This document shows positions 1-7,453 of a stretch of DNA of 16,905 bases, piece by piece. Positions within the stretch are counted from its first letter, which is position 1. Every line of letters begins with the position of its first letter. Source of the stretch: Deltaproteobacteria bacterium (GTDB taxonomy: Bacteria > Desulfobacterota > DSM-4660 > Desulfatiglandales > Desulfatiglandaceae); the NCBI GenBank assembly GCA_018644785.1, contig JABGPV010000094.1, positions 1 through 16,905 of the forward strand, written 5' to 3'. The translations under genes were made by a program, and so were the position numbers. The notes beneath the pieces were generated by a model. It was not told the DNA's origin and ran no database searches. It worked only from the letters and a program-made list of their open reading frames with translations.

Positions 1-670
1 CGCGCATCTTATCGTGCTGGATTTCCATTGATTTGGCGTCTGCAACGGACGGATCAATGTCAAACCATTTACTATAGGTCCAGCGCTCGTCATAGGGCGC
101 AATACCTGCCAGACTGGCTCCCAAAAACCTGGCAGCCCGTTTGACCTGTTTACTGATCTCCGCCTTGTCTTCAAATATCTGCCGCTTGTATGTCGGATTG
201 GCATGCCGGCTCCAGTCATTGTAGTTTCCAGCCCCCCTGACACCCAGGTTGGCCAATGGAGCGCAGGTGTTGGTTCCGGCCATGGCTGCCCAATGAAGGG
301 CCCAATCCACCTTTGAATAACCCGGCGTGCCCTCCTGGGCAAAGGGAACAAGCCCCATTTTCTTGGCCCCATAACTGATCGTTGACGGCCTGACCTCCTC
401 ATCCCACATCCCCCTCATCAGTGCTGTATACTTCTGATCAAAGCGGCGGATATCTTTTGAAATGTCGTACATGTCATCGATTGTTTCATATTCTTTTTCA
501 AATAGGGAAAACGTCTGCGAACTGACACCGCCATTTGAGGCGGCCATGGCATCATTACTAGCACCACCCACCAACGCCCCTGCACCGGCAGCAGATACGA
601 GCTTGATTAACTCCCTGCGGCTGGGTTTGTATTTTCCTGACTGTTCTTTTCTTTCCGGATTGTTATCCAT
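1..670 (-). CDS. rdhA: Reductive dehalogenase RdhA, N-terminal part (truncated by window edge)
   Basis: This reading frame is open from the ATG at 670 to the window edge and gives 223 residues with no stop; the C-terminal half, where the Fe-S cysteines would lie, is outside. The first 46 residues are a Tat signal: a charged start, S-R-R-E-L-I-K with the arginines at 18-19, a small-residue hydrophobic stretch and a likely cut near DAMAA. The following text is typical of respiratory RdhA N-termini: an IRRFDQKYT...MRGMWDEE block, then VDWALHWAA and a corrinoid-domain stretch around FLGASLAGIAPYDERW. The enzyme should act on the outer face of the membrane, reductively removing halogen with a corrinoid and two Fe-S clusters. 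An AGAGAGG-like ribosome site lies 7 bases before the ATG. No rdhB anchor gene is visible because it would lie further left. Substrate cannot be told. Family call is firm; function as a true dehalogenase is inferred. Confidence 0.85.
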   Translation of the reverse strand, partial: MDNNPERKEQSGKYKPSRRELIKLVSAAGAGALVGGASNDAMAASNGGVSSQTFSLFEKEYETIDDMYDISKDIRRFDQKYTALMRGMWDEEVRPSTISYGAKKMGLVPFAQEGTPGYSKVDWALHWAAMAGTNTCAPLANLGVRGAGNYNDWSRHANPTYKRQIFEDKAEISKQVKRAARFLGASLAGIAPYDERWTYSKWFDIDPSVADAKSMEIQHDKMR

Positions 671-760
671 TATAAACCTCTCTGGTGGTATTTTTATCTG
701 ATGTTTAAAGGTGCTGAGCGGTGCATACGCAAAAAAAAATATCGTTTGCCTGTTTTTCTG

Positions 761-772
761 GAACGTTCGTTC
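761..772. promoter_or_regulatory. Short palindrome upstream of rdhA (possible operator)
   Basis: GAACG-TT-CGTTC is a perfect 5-bp inverted repeat about 90 bases upstream of the rdhA start, in an AT-rich leader between rdhA and the DUF362 relic. The outer bases (CTG on the left, TGG on the right) only partly continue the symmetry. It could bind a dimeric regulator. No matching second copy was seen in the window, so this is a weak call. Confidence 0.25.
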
Positions 773-796
773 TGGTATAAATAGTGACTATTTTTT

Positions 797-1252
797 TTAC
801 GTCTGTAAAGTAATCATTCCGCTTTTTCTGAAATATTTTAAATGTATCAGTTTTTCGGGTTTGACATTCACCATGTGGCAGCCGACTGTATCCACTGCGC
901 ATGAATTGGTACCCATGACAATGGCCCCAATGTGAAAGGGTTTGCATGTAACCATAAAGTTCTACCCGGCAACGATGGCATCCATGGCGATAAACCTGGG
1001 TTGAATCACCTCCTGCAGGTCAGCTATTTTATGTTCAAGAAACTGATTATGGTCGATGAGCCGGTGTGCGTCATCCTGGATGCCGATAAAGTTCTTCAGG
1101 GACATGGTCAGCCTGGTCCAGGGATGAGCCTTTAAACGGGGCAGGTTGATCAGAAAATCCGTCTCGCTGATAGCCCGGGGCACATATATTTCCTCGCGGA
1201 GTGCATCCGGATGTTTCAACTGAAAGGGAACACTTTTTTCCTTGGCGGCCAT
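797..1252 (-). pseudogene. DUF362-family protein relic with in-frame amber codon
   Basis: Reading from ATG 1252 gives 96 residues containing the DUF362 core (ISETDFLINLPRLKAHPWT..MSLKNFIGI), then TAG at 964-962 directly after DAIVAG. The same frame stays open for 54 more residues to TAA at 799-797 and still matches the family (GAIVMGTNSCAVDTVGCHM...LIHLKYF). In intact members the residue after DAIVAG is usually Glu, so GAG to TAG is the simplest explanation. The piece also lacks the N-terminal third (an in-frame TAA lies just upstream) and the C-terminal end. I therefore read it as a decaying internal fragment. DUF362 proteins are often Fe-S linked, but the exact role is unknown. A GGGAG ribosome site remains before the ATG. 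Translational readthrough of the amber codon is the alternative. Confidence 0.7.
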
Positions 1253-1588
1253 CTTTGTCTCCCATTCCTGTGGTTAATTGCTATTAGCTTTTCTAACAAA
1301 AAAACCGAACGGTTCGTGCGCCGATTTTCAAGTGTGACGATATTGTATTTGCAGCCGGATAATTTCTTTTGAAGAAGCGGGTTTGTGTTCCTGTCCAAAT
1401 ACAAGCGCTCGCTCCGGGATTAAATAAACCGAAACATAGCAATAAAACCAGTTTTTTTTTACTGTTGTATGAATAACGATGGTTTAAAAGAGACGCTAAC
1501 ATAGCAGTGATGTTTAAGACTTGACATTTTCTGACAATATTTTAACATTTTCCGACAGAACCTCAATTAATAACCAGGGAGTAAATCA
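1253..1588. other. Gene-free stretch between two relics
   Basis: I see no convincing gene here; short open frames on both strands have no family resemblance and poor starts. It is AT-rich and probably consists of the eroded ends of the DUF362 and solute-binding-protein genes. The only ordered structure is a pair of near-identical 13-mers at 1524-1557, listed separately. Confidence 0.5.
1524..1557. repeat. Two 13-bp direct repeats spaced by 21 bp
   Basis: ACATTTTCTGACA (1524-1536) and ACATTTTCCGACA (1545-1557) differ at one base and start exactly 21 bp apart, two helical turns. They sit 32 bases upstream of the ATG of the solute-binding-protein relic. The arrangement suits a regulator binding twice on one DNA face, perhaps a leftover operator of the intact gene. 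Confidence 0.35.
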
Positions 1589-1908
1589 ATGGTTGAACCC
1601 CATCACCGAACTGATATGGTCAGCAAAAGTGAAACAAACATCAAAAAACTGTTTGGAAAGCGAATTAAAGTAATGATTGAGGACCCTGTCATTGTTAATT
1701 ATCTAATCAAAAAATGCGCAATGACCAGATGGGCAAATATCAAATCTTGAATCCTCCTTTGATTGTGTTAAATATGGCGGTCGGATTTAGCCCTCAAGCA
1801 CCTGATTATAAGAAAAAACTAGCGGCTGTAAACCAGGGGTTATCCAGATTTAAACAGGATGGAACATATCGAAAAATCATGAGTAAATGGGGGATCGACG
1901 CATTGTAA
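1589..1908 (+). pseudogene. Relic of an extracellular solute-binding protein family 3 gene (frameshifted)
   Basis: Frame 1 starts at ATG 1589 after an AGGGAG ribosome site and runs 53 residues, including IKKLFGKRIKVMIEDPVIVNYLIKK, which resembles the lobe-hinge region of family 3 periplasmic binding proteins. It stops at 1750. The continuation is in another frame from about 1714 to TAA at 1906-1908 and ends with YKKKLAAVNQGLSRFKQDGTYRKIMSKWGI, the classic C-terminus of these proteins. The two join cleanly if one A is restored to the A-run near 1706-1711, giving ..NYLIKKMRNDQMGKYQI... The N-terminal signal peptide and first lobe (about 150-180 residues) are absent. It is a pseudogene of an amino-acid or similar ABC uptake protein. 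No permease or ATPase remnant is next to it. Confidence 0.7.
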
Positions 1909-2012
1909 TGGGGTGAAATGCTGGTTATTGGTTCTTCACTTGGCCCGGACAAATCGTTAACCCGCTTACCTTAAGATTGAAAATAAAGGGACATGAGACT
2001 TATTTACTTGAG

Positions 2013-5000
2013 TCAGGAAGAGCTGTCGTTTTGGGTATAAATAAAGGTCAAATCCGATTTTTGGATCCCCAGCTTTTTCATCCGGTGGCGCAAGGTGCTT
2101 GGTTTGATATTCAAGATTTCGGCCGCCCCGCCCTTGCCGGCCAACTGCCCGCCTGTTTCTTTCAGGGCGCGCAGGATATGGGACCGCTCATTTTCCTCAA
2201 GGGTTGTAATGGCCGAATCGGGATTTCCGTCCGCTGTTTTTAAGCCTGTGTCCGGGAGCTGCAGGTTTGGCCCATGAGAGAGAATGACGCCCCTCTCGAT
2301 GATGTTTTCCAGCTCTCTGATATTCCCCGGCCAATGGTATCCCTTAAGCTTCTCCAGATCCGATTTTGAGATCTGCTCGATTGTCTTCCCCATTTTTTTG
2401 GTGTTGAGCGTGAGAAAATGGTACGCCAGAAGCGGAATGTCCTCCTTTCGATCCCTCAACGCAGGGACATGAATGGGGAAAACGTTCAATCTGAAGTACA
2501 GGTCCTGCCTGAATCGGCCTGCCTGCACCTCTTTTTCCAGGCTCTTGTTGGTCGCGGCCAGCAGTCGAAAATCCGAGCGCAGTGTTTTATGTCCGCCCAC
2601 CCTTTCGAACTCCTTGCTTTGGAGCACCCGCAGCAGCCGAACCTGGGTCTCTGCCGGGATATCACCGATCTCATCCAGAAACAGGGTCCCGCCATCAGCC
2701 AGTTCAAAACGACCCACCGACCGCTCGTAAGCGCCGGTGAAAGCGCCCTTTTCGTGACCGAACAGTTCACTGGAGATCAGGTTTTCTGAAAAGGCGCTGC
2801 AGTTGACCCGTATGAACGGGCGCTCCTTGCGGAGACTGTTGCGGTGAATTGCCCGCGCCACCAGCTCCTTGCCCACCCCTGTTTCACCCTGGACCAGCAC
2901 GGTTGTGTCCGTTTCAGTGACAGATTCAATATGATGAAAAACCTTTTTGATCGCCTGACTTCTACCGACGATGTCTTCGAAGCTCAGGTCTTCCAGGTAT
3001 TGCGCTTTGTAGTATTGCTTCTCCTCTTCCCGCTTTTCGGCCACCTCTTCAAGCGCCTGGTACGCCAGGGCATTATCCATGGCGATGGCTGCCTGGGCCG
3101 CGAAGTAGTTCAATACCTCCAGGTCCGCATCCTGAAAGTCTACCTGGGAACCGAAATGATCGTGATAGAGAACGCCGAAAACGCTGTTTCTGAGAACCAT
3201 GGGCACGCAGATGCAGGCACTGGCGAAATTCCGGGATGATGTCTTTTTTGATTTTGTGGGCTTAAGCACTGTGGCTTGACCACTACCTGAACGTGCGGTT
3301 TCCATGATCATTTTCATGGAATTTTTGAAATCGGATGAGCTGACATCTTCGGGGGTCAGGTTTTTGGAGGCCTGCAGCACAAGCGGTTCTTGATCTTTCT
3401 GCAGTCGAAATATGGCGCCCCGCTCGGCCCCGGTCAGCCGGTTGGCGGTGGAAATAATGCGACCAACCAGTTTTTGGTGATCGCGGACGGTTGTCAGTTC
3501 CTGGCCGAGCCTGAAAATCTCCTTCAGCATCCCTTCACTGGTTCGCAATTCCCTTTCCAGTTGAAAAAGCGCCTTCGGAATCAGGTTCCGGTTAACGGTT
3601 GCCAGGAATTTAATAGACGGATCTCCCAATACCCTGGCCTGCTCCTCATTACCTGATTTCAGGTATTCAGCGGCCAGCTCAAGCCTGACAGTGGAAAGAC
3701 TGACCTTGTGACCGGATACATCCAGCCATTTGAGCGCAGTTTTGTACGCGTTGATCACTTCCCGCTCGGGCGCCCCTGCCCGTTTTTTAACCAGGGCCCT
3801 ATACCGATAGCCCATCCCTTTCATATGCGTATTCGTACTTTTGAGTGCGTTGGAGATGGCCTGCTCGATACTCAAAAACCCCTTAACCGCAGGCAGCTTG
3901 CCCTGCTCCATGAACCAGCTCAGATACATCACCCAGGGGATTTGAGTCGAATGCACCTTGACCTGACTGCGTAATTTTTGAAATTCCGCCAAAGCAGTAA
4001 CTGCGGGCTTATTACGGCCGAGTTTGTGATTGGCATAGGCCAGACAAATTAAAACACCGGCTTTAAAATGAACATACTTTCCCGCTTCCGTTTTTTTGAG
4101 GGCGGATTCCAGGTATGCAACGGCTTCATCGAATCGGCCAATTTCGTTATAAATATGTCCCATGATATATTCAGCCCAGCTGCTGATACGATGGCTTCCC
4201 AGTTTTTGACCAAGATCGATGGTGGCTCTCACCATACCCAGTCCCTGTGAAATCTGACCACAATAAACCAGACAGGATCCGTGCAGGGGGCGTAACATGA
4301 TTGGGACGCCCGCCTGGGGAACCTGGTCGATTTCAGGAGCCAGCTCCTCATAAAGATCCAACCCCTCGCGGTAGTTTCCCTGCCAATAATGGAAGGCCGC
4401 ACTTAAAAAGTTGATGGCCCGTTTGAACCTGCCGTCCGTAATGCCCTCCGCCAGGGCCAGCCCCTCTTCAAAACTGCGCTGGGCAGATTTGAATTCGGAT
4501 CCAAAAAACTCGTACTCGGCCAGATGCATTTTCAGCAGGGCCCGGTACGGCTGGAATCTGGGCTTCTTCGAGCGCTCCAGGGCTCCGTGAATGGCGGAGA
4601 TAACCTGCGCAGACCCCGTCTCATTCAACGATACGACGGCGTACTCTATGGTTGTTTCCAGCAGAAGGCGGTCTGCCTCTTCGCCACTGAGGCGACCCAG
4701 GTCCTCGATGGCTTTGGCATAATAAGCGATGGCCTGCTGCTCTCGGTTTTGCCTGGCCGCCATTTTACCTTCCGCTAATAACCGTCGACAGCCATCGATG
4801 TTGTTCTCAAGGTTTAAAAGAGACTGGGCCAGAAAACTGTTTTTATCCGGATCTTCCAAGACCTCTGCCAGTAAAATCTCTGCAATTATCGCGTAACGTT
4901 TTTTGCGCTCGTTCAAAGAGAGAGAGTCCTTGAGGCGGATCTGCTCCTCAGTATTTACAAACCGATAGAAGCCGGGTTTTTCAGTTGCCAGCCAACTGTT

Positions 5001-5156
5001 TTTCAGCCCCAGATCAAGTGCTTCCAATATAAGCTGTGGCTTGTCCTGGGATAGCCCCTGCAGCCAATTGATGGAAAACTCAAAATCGAAAAGGGCCGCC
5101 AATGCCAGAATGCGTCGATGGATATCCTTATCAGTTGAATGCGCTGCTGTGGTCAT
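2013..5156 (-). CDS. Sigma-54-dependent transcriptional activator with TPR sensor, GAF, AAA+ and HTH domains
   Basis: 1047 residues. Residues 1-95 resemble the winged-helix arm that follows the NTPase in STAND-type regulators (FDFEFSINWLQGL...YRFVNTEEQIRLKDSL), but no NTPase precedes it. About 95-530 are helical TPR-like repeats (for example FGSEFKSAQRSFEEGLALAEG, IGRFDEAVAYLESALKK). About 545-700 are a GAF domain, followed by a charged helix linker. The AAA+ domain starts near 724: Walker A GETGVGK at 757-763, an intact GAFTGA loop at 804-809, Walker B LFLDEIGD near 825-832 and an arginine-finger region FRQDLYFRLNVFP. A Fis-type HTH lies near 1004-1035. The complete GAFTGA means it should contact sigma-54 RNA polymerase and open promoters. 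It is divergent from the symporter gene, which has a strong -24/-12 site, so it probably controls that gene set. The ribosome site before ATG 5156 is weak. Domain order is confident; the signal is unknown. Confidence 0.93.
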   Translation of the reverse strand: MTTAAHSTDKDIHRRILALAALFDFEFSINWLQGLSQDKPQLILEALDLGLKNSWLATEKPGFYRFVNTEEQIRLKDSLSLNERKKRYAIIAEILLAEVLEDPDKNSFLAQSLLNLENNIDGCRRLLAEGKMAARQNREQQAIAYYAKAIEDLGRLSGEEADRLLLETTIEYAVVSLNETGSAQVISAIHGALERSKKPRFQPYRALLKMHLAEYEFFGSEFKSAQRSFEEGLALAEGITDGRFKRAINFLSAAFHYWQGNYREGLDLYEELAPEIDQVPQAGVPIMLRPLHGSCLVYCGQISQGLGMVRATIDLGQKLGSHRISSWAEYIMGHIYNEIGRFDEAVAYLESALKKTEAGKYVHFKAGVLICLAYANHKLGRNKPAVTALAEFQKLRSQVKVHSTQIPWVMYLSWFMEQGKLPAVKGFLSIEQAISNALKSTNTHMKGMGYRYRALVKKRAGAPEREVINAYKTALKWLDVSGHKVSLSTVRLELAAEYLKSGNEEQARVLGDPSIKFLATVNRNLIPKALFQLERELRTSEGMLKEIFRLGQELTTVRDHQKLVGRIISTANRLTGAERGAIFRLQKDQEPLVLQASKNLTPEDVSSSDFKNSMKMIMETARSGSGQATVLKPTKSKKTSSRNFASACICVPMVLRNSVFGVLYHDHFGSQVDFQDADLEVLNYFAAQAAIAMDNALAYQALEEVAEKREEEKQYYKAQYLEDLSFEDIVGRSQAIKKVFHHIESVTETDTTVLVQGETGVGKELVARAIHRNSLRKERPFIRVNCSAFSENLISSELFGHEKGAFTGAYERSVGRFELADGGTLFLDEIGDIPAETQVRLLRVLQSKEFERVGGHKTLRSDFRLLAATNKSLEKEVQAGRFRQDLYFRLNVFPIHVPALRDRKEDIPLLAYHFLTLNTKKMGKTIEQISKSDLEKLKGYHWPGNIRELENIIERGVILSHGPNLQLPDTGLKTADGNPDSAITTLEENERSHILRALKETGGQLAGKGGAAEILNIKPSTLRHRMKKLGIQKSDLTFIYTQNDSSS

Positions 5157-5221
5157 ACTTACTTATCTCATTTCTGTTTTCATCAAATGCCACTAACTTA
5201 AGAAAATGCTAGATGGGGTAC

Positions 5222-5240
5222 TCCCCCTTCAAAAGGGGGA
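5222..5240. repeat. 8-bp-stem hairpin (TCCCCCTT / AAGGGGGA)
   Basis: TCCCCCTT-CAA-AAGGGGGA is a perfect 8-bp stem with a 3-base loop in the divergent region, about 65 bp upstream of the activator start. With no long U-run it is a poor terminator. It could be a short interspersed repeat or a 5'-leader hairpin for the activator transcript. Confidence 0.4.
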
Positions 5241-5365
5241 ATATTCTAATTAACCTCAGCTTAAGTAAACGACATTGAGTTGAAAAAGCGTTTTGGCTGG
5301 ACATGTTAATGGGTTTTTTATTGGAATTATAACGGTTTGTCAATCGAAAAAGCGAAATATTGATC

Positions 5366-5385
5366 CGACGCCATATAAGGCGTCG
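5366..5385. promoter_or_regulatory. 20-bp palindrome, candidate enhancer site for the sigma-54 activator
   Basis: CGACGCC-ATATAA-GGCGTCG has perfect 7-bp arms. It lies about 100-120 bp upstream of the predicted transcription start of the symporter gene, the usual position for an upstream activator sequence of a bacterial enhancer-binding protein. The activator is encoded just across the intergenic region and its Fis-type HTH would bind as a dimer. The position fits; direct binding is inferred. Confidence 0.5.
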
Positions 5386-5457
5386 TGAGTAGCCGTTGCG
5401 AATATCTGGATTCATTCTAGTAATCTGTATTAATAGGCATTAACATAAAGAAGATAA

Positions 5458-5474
5458 TTGGCATGGATATCGCA
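5458..5474 (+). promoter_or_regulatory. Sigma-54 (-24/-12) promoter for the symporter gene set
   Basis: TTGGCATGGATATCGCA matches the YTGGCACGRNNNTTGCW consensus at all but two defined positions, with GG (5460-5461) and GC (5472-5473) separated by exactly 10 bases. Predicted transcription start is near 5485, leaving a leader of about 65 bases before ATG 5551. A sigma-54 activator gene is divergently adjacent, which strongly supports the call. Confidence 0.75.
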
Positions 5475-5550
5475 AATAACTTTCACCATTGTTAAAAAAC
5501 GTCCAGCCGGGTGGCAATCTAGCCACCACAACTGTCAATCAGGAGAAAAC

Positions 5551-6960
5551 ATGGGTAAAACAGAAGGAAAAATTCCGAAGTTACACATATTGGCATTTGG
5601 CTCCGGCTCTTTACCGGTTAATATGACCTTTGCCATTGTTGTGCTGTACCTGTCCTATTTCTACACGGATGTTTTCGGGTTGCCGCCGGCCATCATGGCG
5701 ATCCTGTTTGTCTCCTGCCGGATCTGGGATGGAATCAACGACCCGATCATGGGGTTGATTGCCGACAAGACCAACAGTCGCTGGGGGAAATACAGGCCTT
5801 ATCTGCTGTTCACACCGATTCCGATGATCATATTCGCCGGACTGACCTTTTATGCACCGGATATGAGCATGACAGCCAAAATCATCTATGCCTTCATCAC
5901 CTACTTTGGATTGCAGATGATCAAAACGGCTGTAGCGGTTCCGTATTTCGCCATGCCGGCGCTGATGACGACAGACGCCACAGAGCGGACGGCATTGTCA
6001 TCGGCAGCCATGATTTTCGGCCCGATCGCTTTTGTCATTGCCAGTACGTTTACGTTAAAGATTGTGGGATTGTTTCCCACTGAAAAAGAGGGGTTCTTCT
6101 TTGCCGCTTTGATATTGGCTGCGTTTTCGTCCATCTTCATGTATATCACCTTTTTTGCGACCAAAAAATATGATTATCCCGGCAACCCTCTGTTCACAAG
6201 ACAGGACTCCGGGAGTCCCGGGACCTTGAGGGATAAGTGGAAGGTCATCAGTCAGAATCGCCCTTTTCTGCTGACCGTAGGCGCTTTCATGGGGCACAAT
6301 ATGTACTCGGCCGTGATCATGGGTATGATCATCTATTTCTTCAAATACAACATCAAAGACTCCAGTATTTATCCCGCATTTTTAGGGGTGATGCTTATCT
6401 CCGCCATGCTCGGGGCGGTGGTCGCTCCACTGCTGGTCAAAAAAATCGGTAAAAAAAATGCCCTGCAAAGTTCCAACGTTTTGACGATTTTGGTAACGCT
6501 TGCCTTGTTTTTTCTTTCCAGCGGCAAGGGAACATCAGAATTGGCCGGTTTGTGGAAAGTCGGAGGCCCCTGTTTCTTCCTGTTTGCCCTGTCCGGCTTT
6601 TTCTCCAATATCACCCCTGTTATTTGTTCGGCCGTGATGGCAGACAGCGTGGATTACGGTGAGTGGAAGACCGGGCTACGGACACAGGGCCTGATCAGTG
6701 CGGTTTTCCTGATGGGCAACAAGGCCGGTATGGCAATAGGCGGCGCTTTTATCGGTCTGGGGCTGGCGTTTATCGACTATGTCCCCAACCTGCCGGAGTA
6801 CCCGTCTGCAACCCTGCAGGGCATCCTGGCGCTGTTTATGCTCGTGCCCCTGGGTTGTCGGATCTTTATATCTGTCCTGATGTGGTTTTACGATCTGTCG
6901 GACGACCGTTTTGCCGAAATCATCGCCGAACTGAATGGCAAAGCGGAGAATGTGAATTAA
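5551..6960 (+). CDS. GPH-family (glycoside-pentoside-hexuronide) MFS cation symporter
   Basis: The product has 469 residues with about 12 membrane segments. Near residues 58-83 it has the GPH signature (RIWDGINDPIMGLIADKT, then SRWGKYRP). A second half-signature VMADSVDYGEWKTG lies in the C-terminal half, also typical of the family. Relatives take up glycosides, sugars or uronides with Na+ or H+; the substrate here is unknown, and in this setting it may be a sulfated or glycosylated compound. I chose ATG 5551 because AGGAGA at 5541-5546 is ideally spaced and the protein then begins like its family. The longer in-frame TTG at 5458 would overlap the sigma-54 promoter and add a non-membrane stretch. 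It is the first gene of the probable sigma-54-driven set. Confidence 0.9.
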   Translation: MGKTEGKIPKLHILAFGSGSLPVNMTFAIVVLYLSYFYTDVFGLPPAIMAILFVSCRIWDGINDPIMGLIADKTNSRWGKYRPYLLFTPIPMIIFAGLTFYAPDMSMTAKIIYAFITYFGLQMIKTAVAVPYFAMPALMTTDATERTALSSAAMIFGPIAFVIASTFTLKIVGLFPTEKEGFFFAALILAAFSSIFMYITFFATKKYDYPGNPLFTRQDSGSPGTLRDKWKVISQNRPFLLTVGAFMGHNMYSAVIMGMIIYFFKYNIKDSSIYPAFLGVMLISAMLGAVVAPLLVKKIGKKNALQSSNVLTILVTLALFFLSSGKGTSELAGLWKVGGPCFFLFALSGFFSNITPVICSAVMADSVDYGEWKTGLRTQGLISAVFLMGNKAGMAIGGAFIGLGLAFIDYVPNLPEYPSATLQGILALFMLVPLGCRIFISVLMWFYDLSDDRFAEIIAELNGKAENVN

Positions 6961-7010
6961 CCCGAACCGCACACTTCAGAACTAGCTGAATTGATGTTTT
7001 TCTCAACAAT

Positions 7011-7160
7011 TTACCACAGAGACTCAAAGAGCACAGAGTTTTATTAGATTTCTATTGAAATGGTTTATAAATACACGAAATGCAATCCGGAAAAACCTAA
7101 AAAATGGGAACAGATCTTAAAATTTTTTCTCTGTGTACTCCGTGCCTCTGTGGTGAAAAT
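7011..7160. repeat. Inverted pair of CACAGAG-type repeats between symporter and STAS genes
   Basis: The left arm (7011-7043) reads ACCACAGAG-N10-CACAGAG. The right arm (about 7122-7160) is the reverse complement of ACCACAGAG-N10-CACAGAG with the same spacing. The roughly 80 bases between them are AT-rich and without a gene. I recall similar CACAGAG motifs scattered in many bacterial genomes, so this is probably an interspersed repeat that landed inside the gene set. The arms could fold in mRNA and reduce readthrough to the STAS gene. Confidence 0.6.
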
Positions 7161-7177
7161 GTTCTGAATAGGTACCT

Positions 7178-7453
7178 ATGATTTTTTTAAAAGAGACATT
7201 CCTGGAAGACGGCACTGTCTCCATCCAGATTGAAGGGAGACTTGACAGCCACTCCATATCCTCCCTGCGGGATTTGTGTGCGGGTCATCTCGGGGAGAAG
7301 AATCTTCGGTTAAACCTGGAAAAGGTTGACCGCATCGACAGGGATGGCCTGGACTACCTGCGCTCAATTAAAAAAAAGGTGCTTCTTGAGGGGTTGAGTC
7401 GGTATCTCACCCTTGAATTGAACGAAACTGAAATAAAAGGAGAAAGCACATGA
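7178..7453 (+). CDS. STAS-domain protein (anti-sigma-factor-antagonist-like)
   Basis: 91 residues forming a single STAS-like fold: a VSIQIEGRLDSHSISSLRDL start, then NLRLNLEKVDRIDRDGLDYL. The D-S-S-G loop that carries the phosphorylated serine in SpoIIAA-type proteins reads D54-R-D56-G here, so the phospho-site position is Asp. It therefore cannot be switched by a serine kinase in the usual way and may mimic the phosphorylated state or act as a simple binding module. Its TGA overlaps the sulfatase ATG as ATGA (7450-7453), indicating translational coupling. The ribosome site before ATG 7178 is weak (TAGGT). STAS domains also occur as transporter partners, so a role with the symporter or sulfatase is possible. 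Family call moderate; role unknown. Confidence 0.65.
   Translation: MIFLKETFLEDGTVSIQIEGRLDSHSISSLRDLCAGHLGEKNLRLNLEKVDRIDRDGLDYLRSIKKKVLLEGLSRYLTLELNETEIKGEST

Noticed and set aside
705..947. 80-residue minus-strand frame starting MQTLSHWGHCHG
   Set aside because: It is a shifted reading of the DUF362 relic; the neighbouring frame carries the family motif GAIVMGTNSCAVD.
5458..5550. Longer N-terminus for the symporter from TTG 5458
   Set aside because: It overlaps the sigma-54 promoter, has no ribosome site and adds 31 residues with no resemblance to the family; ATG 5551 has AGGAGA at ideal spacing.
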